A stretch of 63,782 nt of DNA, taken from Eubacterium sp. Lineage in GTDB: Bacteria > Bacillota > Clostridia > Lachnospirales > Lachnospiraceae. Location of the stretch: NCBI GenBank assembly GCA_017472565.1, contig JAFUPY010000048.1, forward strand, positions 1 through 63,782, read 5' to 3'. Positions 16,394 through 25,207 of this stretch are shown here, in pieces. Each line of letters starts with the position of its first letter. Within the stretch, counting starts at the first letter, position 1. The notes beneath the pieces were generated by a model. The model made no database searches. It was not told the origin of the DNA and worked only from the letters and a program-made list of their open reading frames with translations. The position numbers were made by a program, and so were the translations under genes.

Positions 16394-17769
16394 TAAAACT
16401 GCACTCCCATTTCAGCAAGTTCTGCCTTCACTTCTTCGTACATTGCCAGCCATTCTGGAACTGGTTCGATGGTTTCCATGTCATAGGATTCGTCGAAACG
16501 TTTGCCCATGTTTTTGTCTTCCATTTTGAAAACATGTTCATACTTTTCTAACAGTTTCAGAACAATTTCATTGGCCTGTGCACGTGTCATTTTCTGACGT
16601 GCCACAGCTTTTCCTACTTCGCCCATGAGACGAACTTCTAAACCTGTGCCGTTAGGATAGTTGCCGTTTGCTGCACCAAGTCCCTCTAAGTGGCCACCGC
16701 ATACAGTTACTACAATAGCGTTAGCAGCTGTTTCGTATAACAGTTCTTTTGTTAAGCTGCCGCTGGATGGCCAAATGTCACATACAATGATGGCTGGCGC
16801 GTGTTTTGCAAAGGTCTGGCAAAGCACGGACTGCAGCCACAGACATCCTCTTGCTGTTGTTGCCACATCCTGAATGTGGATTGGATGACACAGATGATAG
16901 TCCGCCATACAGATCAGGTTTGCAGCCAGGATAGACGCGATCATTACTACGGTACTTCCCGGAGCATCGCCGCCCAAACCGCCTACCATCGTACAAGCCA
17001 GAGAAGCGTTCTTCATGCCGTAATCCAGCTTGCTTGCTGCACGAACCAGGTTCCCATTGTCGATGATCAGTTCGTTGAACATGGCTACCAGATGGGAGTC
17101 ACTTGGACGAAGTCTCTTTTCGCCAACAGCTGCCAAGTCACCGATTTCTGTTACCGCACTTTCTGCGGCCAGAAGCCCCAGACCCGGACGGCCTACTTCT
17201 TCCAATGCCTGACGCAGATATTCCATCTCACGACGAACAGCTACAACTTCAGATGGAGAACCACTTGTTACCTTGAATCCGTCCACATCGATTAAAGAAC
17301 CACATGTCATCAGGTCGATCACAGGTTCTTTTGCAACGGAGCGAACGATTGGTAAGAACAGTTCTTCTGGTGTTGGACAGCCTGGATTACCAGCCCAAAC
17401 CGCTGGTTCTCTTTCGTCTTCCACGCCTCTGGCAACCAGTGTATAGGCATCTTTGCCCTCACCCATTACCAGTTCGGTTTTCATATTTTTGATACCTTCT
17501 TCAATTTCCTCTTCGGTAAAGGAAATGATACGGCCGGTAGACATGTTGTAAACACCTGTCTTTAAGATCAGCTCTTTGGCTGCCTTGAACATATCTGCAA
17601 ACAGCTGCTCATCTTCAGGAATCACAACCTGTTTGTCCCATTCAAATTCATAATCTTCCACCAGTTCCATCACATTTTCTACAATGTAGTCCATATCCCA
17701 GTCATCTTTGGAAACTTTGGTACCGGTGTTGCTTCTCTCACATAATTCGAGATATTTTTTAACATTCAT
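16393..17769 (-). CDS. MtmB-family (monomethylamine methyltransferase-like) protein without pyrrolysine
   Basis: 458 residues, the same length as Methanosarcina MtmB. It is colinear with MtmB from memory: DDWD near residue 22, GKDAYTL, VGRPGLGLLAAES around 192-203, and a C-terminal end MYEEVKAELAEMGVQF. MtmB moves the methyl group of monomethylamine to a corrinoid protein, using pyrrolysine 202 in the motif GRPGMGV-Pyl-GPE. Here the aligned residue is Leu200 and the gene has no internal TAG. The substrate must therefore differ or remain unknown, much as non-pyrrolysine MttB homologues (MtgB and relatives) use other quaternary amines. No cognate corrinoid protein or activase is in the window. 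It has an AGGAGG RBS and is coupled to greA. Confidence 0.85.
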   Translation of the reverse strand: MNVKKYLELCERSNTGTKVSKDDWDMDYIVENVMELVEDYEFEWDKQVVIPEDEQLFADMFKAAKELILKTGVYNMSTGRIISFTEEEIEEGIKNMKTELVMGEGKDAYTLVARGVEDEREPAVWAGNPGCPTPEELFLPIVRSVAKEPVIDLMTCGSLIDVDGFKVTSGSPSEVVAVRREMEYLRQALEEVGRPGLGLLAAESAVTEIGDLAAVGEKRLRPSDSHLVAMFNELIIDNGNLVRAASKLDYGMKNASLACTMVGGLGGDAPGSTVVMIASILAANLICMADYHLCHPIHIQDVATTARGCLWLQSVLCQTFAKHAPAIIVCDIWPSSGSLTKELLYETAANAIVVTVCGGHLEGLGAANGNYPNGTGLEVRLMGEVGKAVARQKMTRAQANEIVLKLLEKYEHVFKMEDKNMGKRFDESYDMETIEPVPEWLAMYEEVKAELAEMGVQF

Positions 17770-17857
17770 TATAAAAACCTCCTGCGGTTATATTCCTAAT
17801 AGTACTTATATTTTCTCTGGCATTTTATATTTTCATGAAATTACTTACACGCAACGG

Positions 17858-17921
17858 CAAAAAAGGCCGGAGAGGATCAAACCTCTTACGAGATTTCAAT
17901 CGGTTCTCCGGCCGTTTTTTT
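17858..17921. terminator. Branched bidirectional terminator after the nucleoside receptor gene
   Basis: GGCCGGAGA pairs with TCTCCGGCC across a loop of about 31 nt that itself holds a small CTC-GTAA-GAG hairpin. Both sides carry T-tracts (minus: TTTTTT; plus: GTTTTTTT). It isolates mtmB-like/greA from the BMP operon. Confidence 0.8.
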
Positions 17922-17982
17922 AATTCCAGTTTATTCACGCATCAACATGAACATGCTTCATTTATATCGGTACGAATGCCAA

Positions 17983-19122
17983 TTACCAAGCGCAATCTAC
18001 ACCATTTACGTAGAATTCCTGTAACAGGATTGCATTGTCATCCATTACAGCACCTTCTGCTACTAATTCATTACCATCGCGGTCTGCTAATGGGCCACCG
18101 TATACGTTGATTGTGCCATCAGCAATACCTGCCTGGATTTCAGCAGCTTTTGTCTGAACGTCAGCTGGTACCTTGTCGCTGAAGTCTGTTAATGCTGCAC
18201 ATTCGCCGCCCATGTAGTACATGGACTGCACATTGCCAGCTACGATGTCAGCAAAGATTGTTTCGAAGATTGGAGCGAAGTTCCATGTGAAGGAGAATAA
18301 TACTGCTTCTGGAGCATATTCGCTCATGTCGATGTGGTAACCTACACAGTAAGCGCCATTTTTCTCACATGTCTGTGGAATTGCTGGAGAGCTTGCTTCC
18401 ATACCCATATATTTGATACCAGCGTCAATCAAGGACTGTGCACACTGTGTTTCTTTATCTACATCATACCAGGAGTCAGCACAAGCTACTTTCACAGTTG
18501 CTTCTGGATTGATGTACTGTGCTCCAAGTGCATATGCGTTGATTGCTGTGTTTACAGAAAATTCATCCATGGATGCGGAGAAACCAAGCTGCGCATTTCC
18601 GCCATCTGCCATAGACATCATTTCACATACAGCACCAGCTACGAACATTGCTTCATAGCTTCTTAAAGCAAAGGATGCCAGTCCTTCTACTTCTGTACCA
18701 TACTGGATAAATGTTACGTCTGGATATTCTGCTTTTAATTCAGCAAGGTATCCTGAATAGCCTGTAGATGTACCAACGATTACGTTAGCGCCTTCTTCAA
18801 TGAGCTGTTCCGTTGCTGCATATACAGCTGCCTGCTCTTCGTATACTTCTTCCAGTGTCATAAGGTTTCCAGCAGGAATGCCTGCGTTTTCCATCGCTGC
18901 TACAAGGCCTTCATGTGTAGCCTGACACCAACCGCCATCATTGATAACGTAAGACTGAATTTCACCAACTACGATATCTTCCATAGATGCGATAGCAGAG
19001 CCTGTACCTTCACCAGCTGCAGAGCCTGCGCCACCTTCATTGCCGCCTTCGCTGCCACAACCAGCGAGACAAGCGATTGCCATTGCACCAACAAGAATGA
19101 TGCTTAATAATCTTTTTTTCAT
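17983..19122 (-). CDS. BMP-family nucleoside-type ABC receptor lipoprotein (PnrA-like)
   Basis: 379 residues from ATG 19122 (MKKRLLSIILVGAMAIACLA), chosen because AGGAGG lies just upstream; a longer reading lacks an RBS. A lipobox (CLAGC) is followed by a Gly/Ser/Ala-rich linker. The BMP fold includes VGTSTGYSGYLAELKAEYPDV and FIQYGTEVEG. In Firmicutes and spirochaetes this family binds purine nucleosides. Here it is linked to two permeases, an ATPase and apt, which supports that role. Confidence 0.9.
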   Translation of the reverse strand: MKKRLLSIILVGAMAIACLAGCGSEGGNEGGAGSAAGEGTGSAIASMEDIVVGEIQSYVINDGGWCQATHEGLVAAMENAGIPAGNLMTLEEVYEEQAAVYAATEQLIEEGANVIVGTSTGYSGYLAELKAEYPDVTFIQYGTEVEGLASFALRSYEAMFVAGAVCEMMSMADGGNAQLGFSASMDEFSVNTAINAYALGAQYINPEATVKVACADSWYDVDKETQCAQSLIDAGIKYMGMEASSPAIPQTCEKNGAYCVGYHIDMSEYAPEAVLFSFTWNFAPIFETIFADIVAGNVQSMYYMGGECAALTDFSDKVPADVQTKAAEIQAGIADGTINVYGGPLADRDGNELVAEGAVMDDNAILLQEFYVNGVDCAW

Positions 19123-19200
19123 GATTATTCCTCCTAGAGTAAATATAAAAAAAGTATGTTTAAGAACCCCCGACGAGTTCATAAAACCATAACGGTACGT

Positions 19201-19236
19201 AGAAGTCTCTCTGTTAGTCAGACAGAAACAACTTCT
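19201..19236 (-). other. Intercistronic hairpin before the receptor gene
   Basis: AGAAGT and CTCTGT segments pair with ACAGA and ACTTCT across a short loop, giving an imperfect stem of about 14 bp starting at the permease stop codon. There is no T-tract. It probably separates the stability or expression of the receptor mRNA from the permease mRNA. Confidence 0.5.
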
Positions 19237-20170
19237 ATCTCTCTTCTCTGTTAAATGGAATACACAGAGAAGCTGGCATCGCAGGCCGTTTCTTTCGGAA
19301 GTTTCCTGTCGTAAAGATCAGGGCTACGATGGTTGCCACGTATGGCAGTGCTGAGTAGAACTGGGATGGCAATACGGAGTAGAACATCTGAATGTCGATT
19401 CCGATAATACTGATCGCACCAAACAAAAGTGCGCCAAGTACTGCCACCAGTGGATTCCATGATGAGAATACGACCAGAGCAACTGCGATCCAGCCCTTGC
19501 CGCTGGTCATACCATCGCTCCAGAAGTTGGTGTATGCCAAGGATACGCAGGCGCCGCTGATGGCGGTCATTGCACTGCCGAAAATAACATAGGCATAGCG
19601 AAGTCCGAAGACATTATATCCTGCCGCATCCAGTGTAGCAGGGTTCTCACCAAGCGCTCTCAGGATCATACCAGGTCTTGTCTTATAGATGTAGATCATG
19701 GACACCGGGATGATGATATACATTGCATAGACCAAAATGTTCTGGTTGAACACGCTTGGTCCGATGATTGGAATCTCGGAAAGTACAGGGATGGCAATGT
19801 TTTCAAATGCAAGGTTGGCATTGACACCGGATACTTCTTTTCCGATGAAACCGGAAAGCCCTGTACCAAAGGTCAGCATCGCCATACCGGCTACAGTCTG
19901 ATCTGCCTGCAGGGTAACGGTTACAAAGGCAAATACCACACCTAAAGACGCGCCTACTAATATAACGGTAATCAAGGCAAGTCCCAGGTTCTGTTTATGT
20001 ACTGCTACCAGGTAACCGGATACTGCACCCATCAGCATGATACCTTCCAGCCCAAGGTTCATTACGCCTGCTTTCTGTGAGAAAATCTCACCCACAGCGG
20101 CGTAAAGAACGGAAACTGCGTACAAAATAGCGGTTGAAATAATGGAAACCATTAACACACTTACGGTCAT
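19235..20170 (-). CDS. Nucleoside ABC transporter permease (YufQ-like)
   Basis: 311 residues with about eight to nine transmembrane segments. The family segment GEIFSQKAGVMNLGLEGIMLMGA (about 27-49) is the hallmark of the second permease of BMP-type importers. A later cytoplasmic loop reads RALGENPATLDAAGYNVFGLRY. It overlaps the upstream permease by 4 bp (ATGA). Confidence 0.92.
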   Translation of the reverse strand: MTVSVLMVSIISTAILYAVSVLYAAVGEIFSQKAGVMNLGLEGIMLMGAVSGYLVAVHKQNLGLALITVILVGASLGVVFAFVTVTLQADQTVAGMAMLTFGTGLSGFIGKEVSGVNANLAFENIAIPVLSEIPIIGPSVFNQNILVYAMYIIIPVSMIYIYKTRPGMILRALGENPATLDAAGYNVFGLRYAYVIFGSAMTAISGACVSLAYTNFWSDGMTSGKGWIAVALVVFSSWNPLVAVLGALLFGAISIIGIDIQMFYSVLPSQFYSALPYVATIVALIFTTGNFRKKRPAMPASLCIPFNREER

Positions 20171-21234
20171 GCGCCAACACCTCCTTTTTTCTGCACCACA
20201 ATTTTATAGCGGTTGAAAAACTCTCCTGCGATTACGAACAACATGATACTGCCCTGGATCATGGTTGCAATCTGAGACGGCACACCTGTCAGCTGTACTG
20301 CCACGGCACTGATTTCCAGCGCACCAAAAAGAAACGCTACGATCAGAACGGTGATCGGGTTCAGGCCTGCCAGATATGCGATAACGATACCGGTGTAACC
20401 TGCGCCGTTTGGCAGATCTGCCTGACATCTGTGGATAATACCGCCAACCTGAGCAAAACCTGCAAGACCGGCAATGGCACCGGATACCAAGAGCACGAAA
20501 ATGATGTTCCTTTTCACGCTCATACCTGCATAGTTTGCAGCAGATGGACTTCTACGGATAACTTCCATCTGATAACCCTTGGAGGTTTTCTTATGGAAGA
20601 AATAAATCAATACTGCCATGATGATCGCAATGATCAGGATGGAGTTGATACCGGTATTTCCAATATCCGGAAGGAAATACCGCTCATCGATCTTGGCTGT
20701 CTGTGGAACAGACTGACCTTCTGCTTTCCAAGGTCCATACATAAGGAAATTTAAGAAAAGCAGGATAATATAGTTGAGCATCATCGTCAGAATGGTCTCG
20801 CTGACGCCCCACAAGGCTCTTGGAATCGCTGCAATCAACGCTACAAATGCACCGCCTGCTATTGCAAGGATAAACATGATGATCAACTTTGGAACTGCCG
20901 GCATGTCTGGTCCGTAGAGTGCGAACCAGACGCACAGGATAGCACCCATTGCGTACTGACCGTCAGCACCGATATTGTTCAGGTTCATTCGATAACCAAA
21001 GGCCACCGCCATACCTGTAAACATCAGTGGCAAACCTGCCACAATACTATTTTTAATCCCTTTTACAGAAATGATCTTATCAATCATTTTTCCATAAACT
21101 TCAAATGGATTGAAACCAACGATTGCAAGGAAAATCCCGCAAAATACCAATGCCAGAATAACGAACAGGATTGGATTCAGCACTCTTCTTGCCATGGATA
21201 CGCTGGTTCTTTTCTGAAAACGAATCTTAGGCAT
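20167..21234 (-). CDS. Nucleoside ABC transporter permease (YufP-like)
   Basis: 355 residues with about nine to ten membrane segments. Typical features are GLPLMFTGMAVAFGYRMNLNNIGADGQY (about 68-95) and the coupling loop MEVIRRSPSAANYAGMSVKRN. It pairs with the shorter downstream permease to form the membrane channel. It overlaps the ATPase gene by 8 bp. Confidence 0.92.
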   Translation of the reverse strand: MPKIRFQKRTSVSMARRVLNPILFVILALVFCGIFLAIVGFNPFEVYGKMIDKIISVKGIKNSIVAGLPLMFTGMAVAFGYRMNLNNIGADGQYAMGAILCVWFALYGPDMPAVPKLIIMFILAIAGGAFVALIAAIPRALWGVSETILTMMLNYIILLFLNFLMYGPWKAEGQSVPQTAKIDERYFLPDIGNTGINSILIIAIIMAVLIYFFHKKTSKGYQMEVIRRSPSAANYAGMSVKRNIIFVLLVSGAIAGLAGFAQVGGIIHRCQADLPNGAGYTGIVIAYLAGLNPITVLIVAFLFGALEISAVAVQLTGVPSQIATMIQGSIMLFVIAGEFFNRYKIVVQKKGGVGA

Positions 21235-22756
21235 CAGCTTCTTCCTCTCCTTTCTCGCCGGACATCATCTTGCCGATTTCATTGAAGTCAGTTTCGGAGA
21301 TCTTGCGGATACCCATCATCTCTCCGTCACAAAGTACCCCTGTTCTGTCACACATCTTGAAGATTTCATCCAATTCCTCGGAAATCAACAAAACAGCGGT
21401 TCCCTTTTTACTTTCTTCAATCAAAATCTCACGGATGGCCTCTGCTGCACCAATATCCAGCCCTCGCACCGGATACGCTGCAACGATCAACACCGGATTG
21501 CCGTCCACTTCTCTGGCAATCAAAAGCTTCTGCTGATTACCACCGGACATAAGCCCGACCGGAAGCTCCGTACCACCTGTTTTGATGTCGTGTTTTGCAA
21601 CAAATTCCTGAGCCACTCTTTCTGCTTCGCCATAACGGAGCAAGCCCTTTTGGTTGTATTTTGGATTCTTATATTGTTTTAGGATAACATTGTCCTTAAA
21701 GTCCAGACCTGGAACCAGTCCCATATGCAGACGATCCTCTGGAATAAAGGAAATACCCTGTTCAATACGTTTTCGAATGGATGTTTTGGTCACATCGTCT
21801 CCCAAAAGGCTGATCTTGCCGCCAACTGCAGGTCGAAGTCCTGCAATCGCTTCTGCAAGCTCTCTCTGTCCATTACCGGCAACACCGGCAATACCAAAGA
21901 TCTCGCCCTTTCGGATATCCATGGTCACGTTCTTGATGGCAGGTAAGTTCTTGTCATTAAGAACGTTTAAGTTTTCAAGTGAAAGCACCACTTCCTGGGA
22001 AAGTTCCCCCTCTCTTGGCGTAATCTCGCCCAGCTCGTGGTCACCTACAACCGCTTTTGTCAGACGCTCTACCGTTGCGTCCCTGGCAAGCAGTGTATCC
22101 TCCACCTTGCCGCCTTTTAATACCGTGATACGGTCTGCGTGATGCATGACCTCACTCATCTTATGAGAAATAACGATAACTGCTTTCCCTGACTCTGCCA
22201 TTTTTCGCAGTGTGACGAACATGTCATCTGCTTCCTGTGGTGTTAATACTGCGGAAGGCTCGTCCAAAATCAGAATCTCCGCGCCACGATAAAGCAGCTT
22301 AATAATCTCTACTCGCTGCTGTTCCCCTACAGACAACTGCCAAACCTTTGCCGTTGGGTCAACAGCCAGATTAAACTTTTCTGAGCATTCGCCGATTACA
22401 GCCTCCATCTTCTTCTGATCCAGGAAAAACTTCCGATCATCCGAATAGAGGTATACGTTCTCTGCCACAGAAAGTGTTGGAATCAGACGAAAATGCTGAT
22501 GTACCATACCGATACCCATAGCGACTGCGTGCTTTGGATTGCGGATGGTCGCCCGTTTCCCTTTATAATAAATCTCACCACCATCTGGTTTGTAAATACC
22601 GGTCAGTACATTCATCAATGTACTTTTCCCTGCTCCATTTTCTCCAAGCAGGGCATGAATCTCGCCGGCGTAAAGGGAAAGATTCACATCTTTGTTGGCA
22701 ACTACAGAACCAAAGGTCTTGGTGATATTCTTCATTTCCAGAATCAATTCTCCCAT
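21227..22756 (-). CDS. Nucleoside ABC transporter ATP-binding protein (YufO-like)
   Basis: 509 residues with two NBDs. NBD1: GENGAGKSTLMN, signature LSVGEQQRVEI, Walker B ILILDEPSAVLTPQE. NBD2: altered P-loop GVAGNGQRELAE, signature MSGGNQQKLLIAREV; its Walker B region reads IVAAYPVRGLDIGA, where the usual D-E-P is A-Y-P. This asymmetry is normal for the BMP-type family. It sits 12 bp after apt. Confidence 0.93.
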   Translation of the reverse strand: MGELILEMKNITKTFGSVVANKDVNLSLYAGEIHALLGENGAGKSTLMNVLTGIYKPDGGEIYYKGKRATIRNPKHAVAMGIGMVHQHFRLIPTLSVAENVYLYSDDRKFFLDQKKMEAVIGECSEKFNLAVDPTAKVWQLSVGEQQRVEIIKLLYRGAEILILDEPSAVLTPQEADDMFVTLRKMAESGKAVIVISHKMSEVMHHADRITVLKGGKVEDTLLARDATVERLTKAVVGDHELGEITPREGELSQEVVLSLENLNVLNDKNLPAIKNVTMDIRKGEIFGIAGVAGNGQRELAEAIAGLRPAVGGKISLLGDDVTKTSIRKRIEQGISFIPEDRLHMGLVPGLDFKDNVILKQYKNPKYNQKGLLRYGEAERVAQEFVAKHDIKTGGTELPVGLMSGGNQQKLLIAREVDGNPVLIVAAYPVRGLDIGAAEAIREILIEESKKGTAVLLISEELDEIFKMCDRTGVLCDGEMMGIRKISETDFNEIGKMMSGEKGEEEADA

Positions 22757-22768
22757 GAAGTACTCCTC

Positions 22769-23293
22769 TTATTTCCCTTCGTATGTAACAACCGCATCCA
22801 CATCATAGTTTGCAAGACGCTTTCTGCCTTCCAATCCGGCAAGTTCCATCAAAAACAGAACTTTTACCACTTCGCCGCCAAGCTGCTCGATCAGCTTGAT
22901 GGATGCTTCTACCGTTCCACCTGTAGCAATCAGGTCATCTACCACAACTACCTTCTGTCCTGGTCTGATAGAATCCGCATGCATTTCAATCTCTGCACTG
23001 CCGTATTCAAGATCATAGGACATGGATACGGTTTCGCATGGAAGTTTTCCCTTTTTACGGACTAACACAAAGCCTTTTCCCAAGGCATACGCCAGCGGTG
23101 CACCGAAGATAAATCCTCTGGATTCTGCACCGGCAATCACGTCAAAATCAATATTTTCCAGACGCTTCTTCATCTCGTCAATGGCAAGACGAAAGCCATC
23201 CGGACTTTCAATTACCGTTGTAATGTCTCGAAACAGAATTCCTTTTTCCGGGAAATCTGGAATCGTTCTTACGTAGTCTTCTACACGTTTCAT
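22769..23293 (-). CDS. apt: Adenine phosphoribosyltransferase
   Basis: 174 residues. It converts adenine and PRPP to AMP. The PRPP-binding loop VVVVDDLIATGGTVEAS is at about 107-123, and the purine-specific segment GAESRGFIFGAPLAYALGKGFV is at about 55-76. It is the first gene before a nucleoside-type importer, so the operon appears to import purine nucleosides or bases and salvage the adenine. Confidence 0.96.
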   Translation of the reverse strand: MKRVEDYVRTIPDFPEKGILFRDITTVIESPDGFRLAIDEMKKRLENIDFDVIAGAESRGFIFGAPLAYALGKGFVLVRKKGKLPCETVSMSYDLEYGSAEIEMHADSIRPGQKVVVVDDLIATGGTVEASIKLIEQLGGEVVKVLFLMELAGLEGRKRLANYDVDAVVTYEGK

Positions 23294-23334
23294 AACGCCC
23301 TTCTCCTAACAAAAAACAATACTCTATCTATTTG

Positions 23335-23436
23335 AAAGCTGCTATAAACAGCTTTTTCGGGTCCATTTAGAACCCGAAAAAAAGTAACTATTCATTTGGG
23401 TGGAACAGTTACTTTTTTACGAGCAATATTATAGCA
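23335..23436 (-). promoter_or_regulatory. Extended -10 promoter and hairpin-rich leader of apt
   Basis: TGCTATAAT (-10 at 23428-23433) has an extended -10 but no clear -35 box. Downstream on the minus strand lie three hairpins: AAGTAACTGTTC/GAATAGTTACTT with T7 (23375-23414), CGGGT/ACCCG (23358-23376) and AAAGCTG/CAGCTTT (23335-23355). The first is a full intrinsic terminator inside the predicted leader. It either ends ubiD transcription or acts as an attenuator for apt. No known purine riboswitch core was recognised. Confidence 0.45.
23375..23414. terminator. Intrinsic terminator between the first ubiD-like gene and apt
   Basis: A 12-bp stem (one wobble) with T-tracts on both strands. It is the first good terminator after the UbiD gene ending at 23556. 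Confidence 0.75.
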
Positions 23437-23555
23437 TAAGTTATGTACTGCTAGCGGTTTTTTCCAAGTACATACTTATCATTTTTTCTTATTATATTTA
23501 TTAGCTGTACCAACATTATGGTAACTACTAAAATGCACCTATGCCTGACTGGACT

Positions 23556-25025
23556 TTATTCAAAATCCGGCAGCCATTTCTTTGGATCCACTTCCAGGAA
23601 CTGGGAACGTTCGAAGTGTTTCTTTAACGGGAATGGCATGGTACAGTCAAAAATAGTCTTGCACGCGATACCATTGTCACGAATCATTGGGTTATATTGT
23701 GTTTCATTGGAGTGATCCAATGGATGACATCTTACCCCTGGAATTGTGATGGTATCAATGTCGCCCTGGAAACGGGTATTCAGTGCCCAGAGAACGTCGT
23801 TGGAATCGAACGGATCCACATCTTCGTCTACCAGGATTACATGCTTCAGTTCGCTGAATGCAGAGAATGCAAGCAGCGCTGCCTGACGCTGCCGTCCTTC
23901 ATCGGATGGTACAGACTTTTTAAACTGGAGGATTGCCATGTATTTGCCGCCGCCAGCCGGATGTGCGTATACGTTCTGAAGCTTGCCTGGCATTGCTGTT
24001 TCCACCATATTGATGATAGATGCTTCCGTTGGAAGACCTGCCATATGTACATGTTCTTCAGATGGTCCGATGGTTGTCTGCATAATTGGATTGATTCTTG
24101 TTGTAACCGCTGTCACTTTTACCGTTGGAACCATTGGTGCAGGACCTGTCTGTCCCGGGAACTCCGGCATTGTCTTACCGGAACCAGTTGGAACATCCTC
24201 ACGTACTCTCTTTTCCGGTACAACATAGCCTTCAATGACATATTCTGCATGGGCAATTGCTTTACAATCCACAGTCAAACATCTGCTCAGTTCAATTGGT
24301 TTCTGGCGCAGTGCACCTGCACAAGCCAGTTCGTTGTATCCGTATGGAGTGGTTGGTGGCTCAAAACCTGCAGAAATATAGATTGCAGGATCAATACCTA
24401 CACTGACAGAGATCGGCAGTGGAAGTCCCATTTTTTCTGCTTTTTCATACATCGCACCGATGTGTCTTGCACCTGGTGTGAAGAAAATAGACATCTCATC
24501 CGGTCCATGGAGGCATAGTCTGTGGATCGTAATATCAGACTCATCTCCTACCGGATCTTTTGCATAGATCATACCCATGGTGATGTATGGGCCGGCATCC
24601 TGTGGTGTGTTGGTTGGTGCCGGAATCAGCTTGCGGATATCGAAGCCTTCCTCTGTTGCCAGATGGATCACTTCCTGACATGGTGGGGCATCCCCAGTAA
24701 AGTCAATCGGTTCCACTGGATTTTTTACGGCATCTTTTAAGTACCAGCCAAGTTGTTCCGGTGTTGTTCCCAGCAAAGCAGCGACACGCTTACGACTTGC
24801 AAGCATTCCAATCACAACGCTTTTGTCTGGATGTCCTTTTACATTGTGAAACATCATTGCCGGACCTATTTTTGTTGGACGCATAACCGTACCGCCTGCG
24901 CCCACATAACGATACACTCCTGATAATTCTGCGTTTGGATCCACTTCCACATTGGTTTCCACATATTCGCCAGGCATGGACTTGATCAGTTCCAGTGCTG
25001 AACGAAGATCGCATACATTACTCAT
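23556..25025 (-). CDS. UbiD-family aromatic acid decarboxylase (LpdC-like), paralog 1
   Basis: 489 residues. UbiD enzymes use prenylated FMN to decarboxylate aromatic or unsaturated acids reversibly. The N-terminal segment TNVEVDPNAELSGVYRYVGA, the PAPTNTPQDAGPYIT motif and SGKTMPEFPGQTGP resemble the gallate/protocatechuate-type decarboxylase LpdC of Lactobacillus plantarum, recalled from memory. A phenolic acid is the most likely substrate class. A near-identical-length paralog lies directly upstream, and ubiX, which makes the cofactor, is nearby. RBS GGAGGAG; own terminator. Confidence 0.87.
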   Translation of the reverse strand: MSNVCDLRSALELIKSMPGEYVETNVEVDPNAELSGVYRYVGAGGTVMRPTKIGPAMMFHNVKGHPDKSVVIGMLASRKRVAALLGTTPEQLGWYLKDAVKNPVEPIDFTGDAPPCQEVIHLATEEGFDIRKLIPAPTNTPQDAGPYITMGMIYAKDPVGDESDITIHRLCLHGPDEMSIFFTPGARHIGAMYEKAEKMGLPLPISVSVGIDPAIYISAGFEPPTTPYGYNELACAGALRQKPIELSRCLTVDCKAIAHAEYVIEGYVVPEKRVREDVPTGSGKTMPEFPGQTGPAPMVPTVKVTAVTTRINPIMQTTIGPSEEHVHMAGLPTEASIINMVETAMPGKLQNVYAHPAGGGKYMAILQFKKSVPSDEGRQRQAALLAFSAFSELKHVILVDEDVDPFDSNDVLWALNTRFQGDIDTITIPGVRCHPLDHSNETQYNPMIRDNGIACKTIFDCTMPFPLKKHFERSQFLEVDPKKWLPDFE

Positions 25026-25127
25026 AAATACTCCTCCCTGCTTCCTCTTGTTGTAAATACGCTATACTACTATTAAACCAAAAAATGGCAACGCTGTCAC
25101 CTGTTTTTGATTTCACGCAATTAAATA

Positions 25128-25157
25128 GCGGCCTCTCCTTTTTTCGGAAAGGCCGCT
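25128..25157 (-). terminator. Hairpin between the two ubiD paralogs
   Basis: AGCGGCCT pairs with AGGCCGCT around a 14-nt loop. The following minus-strand sequence is ATTTAATT, so termination may be partial and allow some read-through into paralog 1. Confidence 0.6.
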
Positions 25158-25207
25158 GAAACTACAATACCTGTCTTTACCCAAAAAGTATCTAAAAACA
25201 TTTTCTG

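Noticed and set aside
16393-17769. Possible pyrrolysine-containing MtmB
   Set aside because: There is no in-frame TAG, and the aligned residue is a normal Leu codon; no pyl genes are seen.
17858-17921. Riboswitch-like branched structure near the mtmB-like gene
   Set aside because: T-tracts on both sides and its place after the receptor stop fit a bidirectional terminator better.
23335-23436. Purine or PRPP riboswitch in the apt leader
   Set aside because: Conserved aptamer core sequences were not found; only simple hairpins are visible.
23697-24518. Plus-strand open frame (273 codons)
   Set aside because: It is antisense to the UbiD paralog 1 gene; its product is Cys/Trp rich with no recognisable domain.
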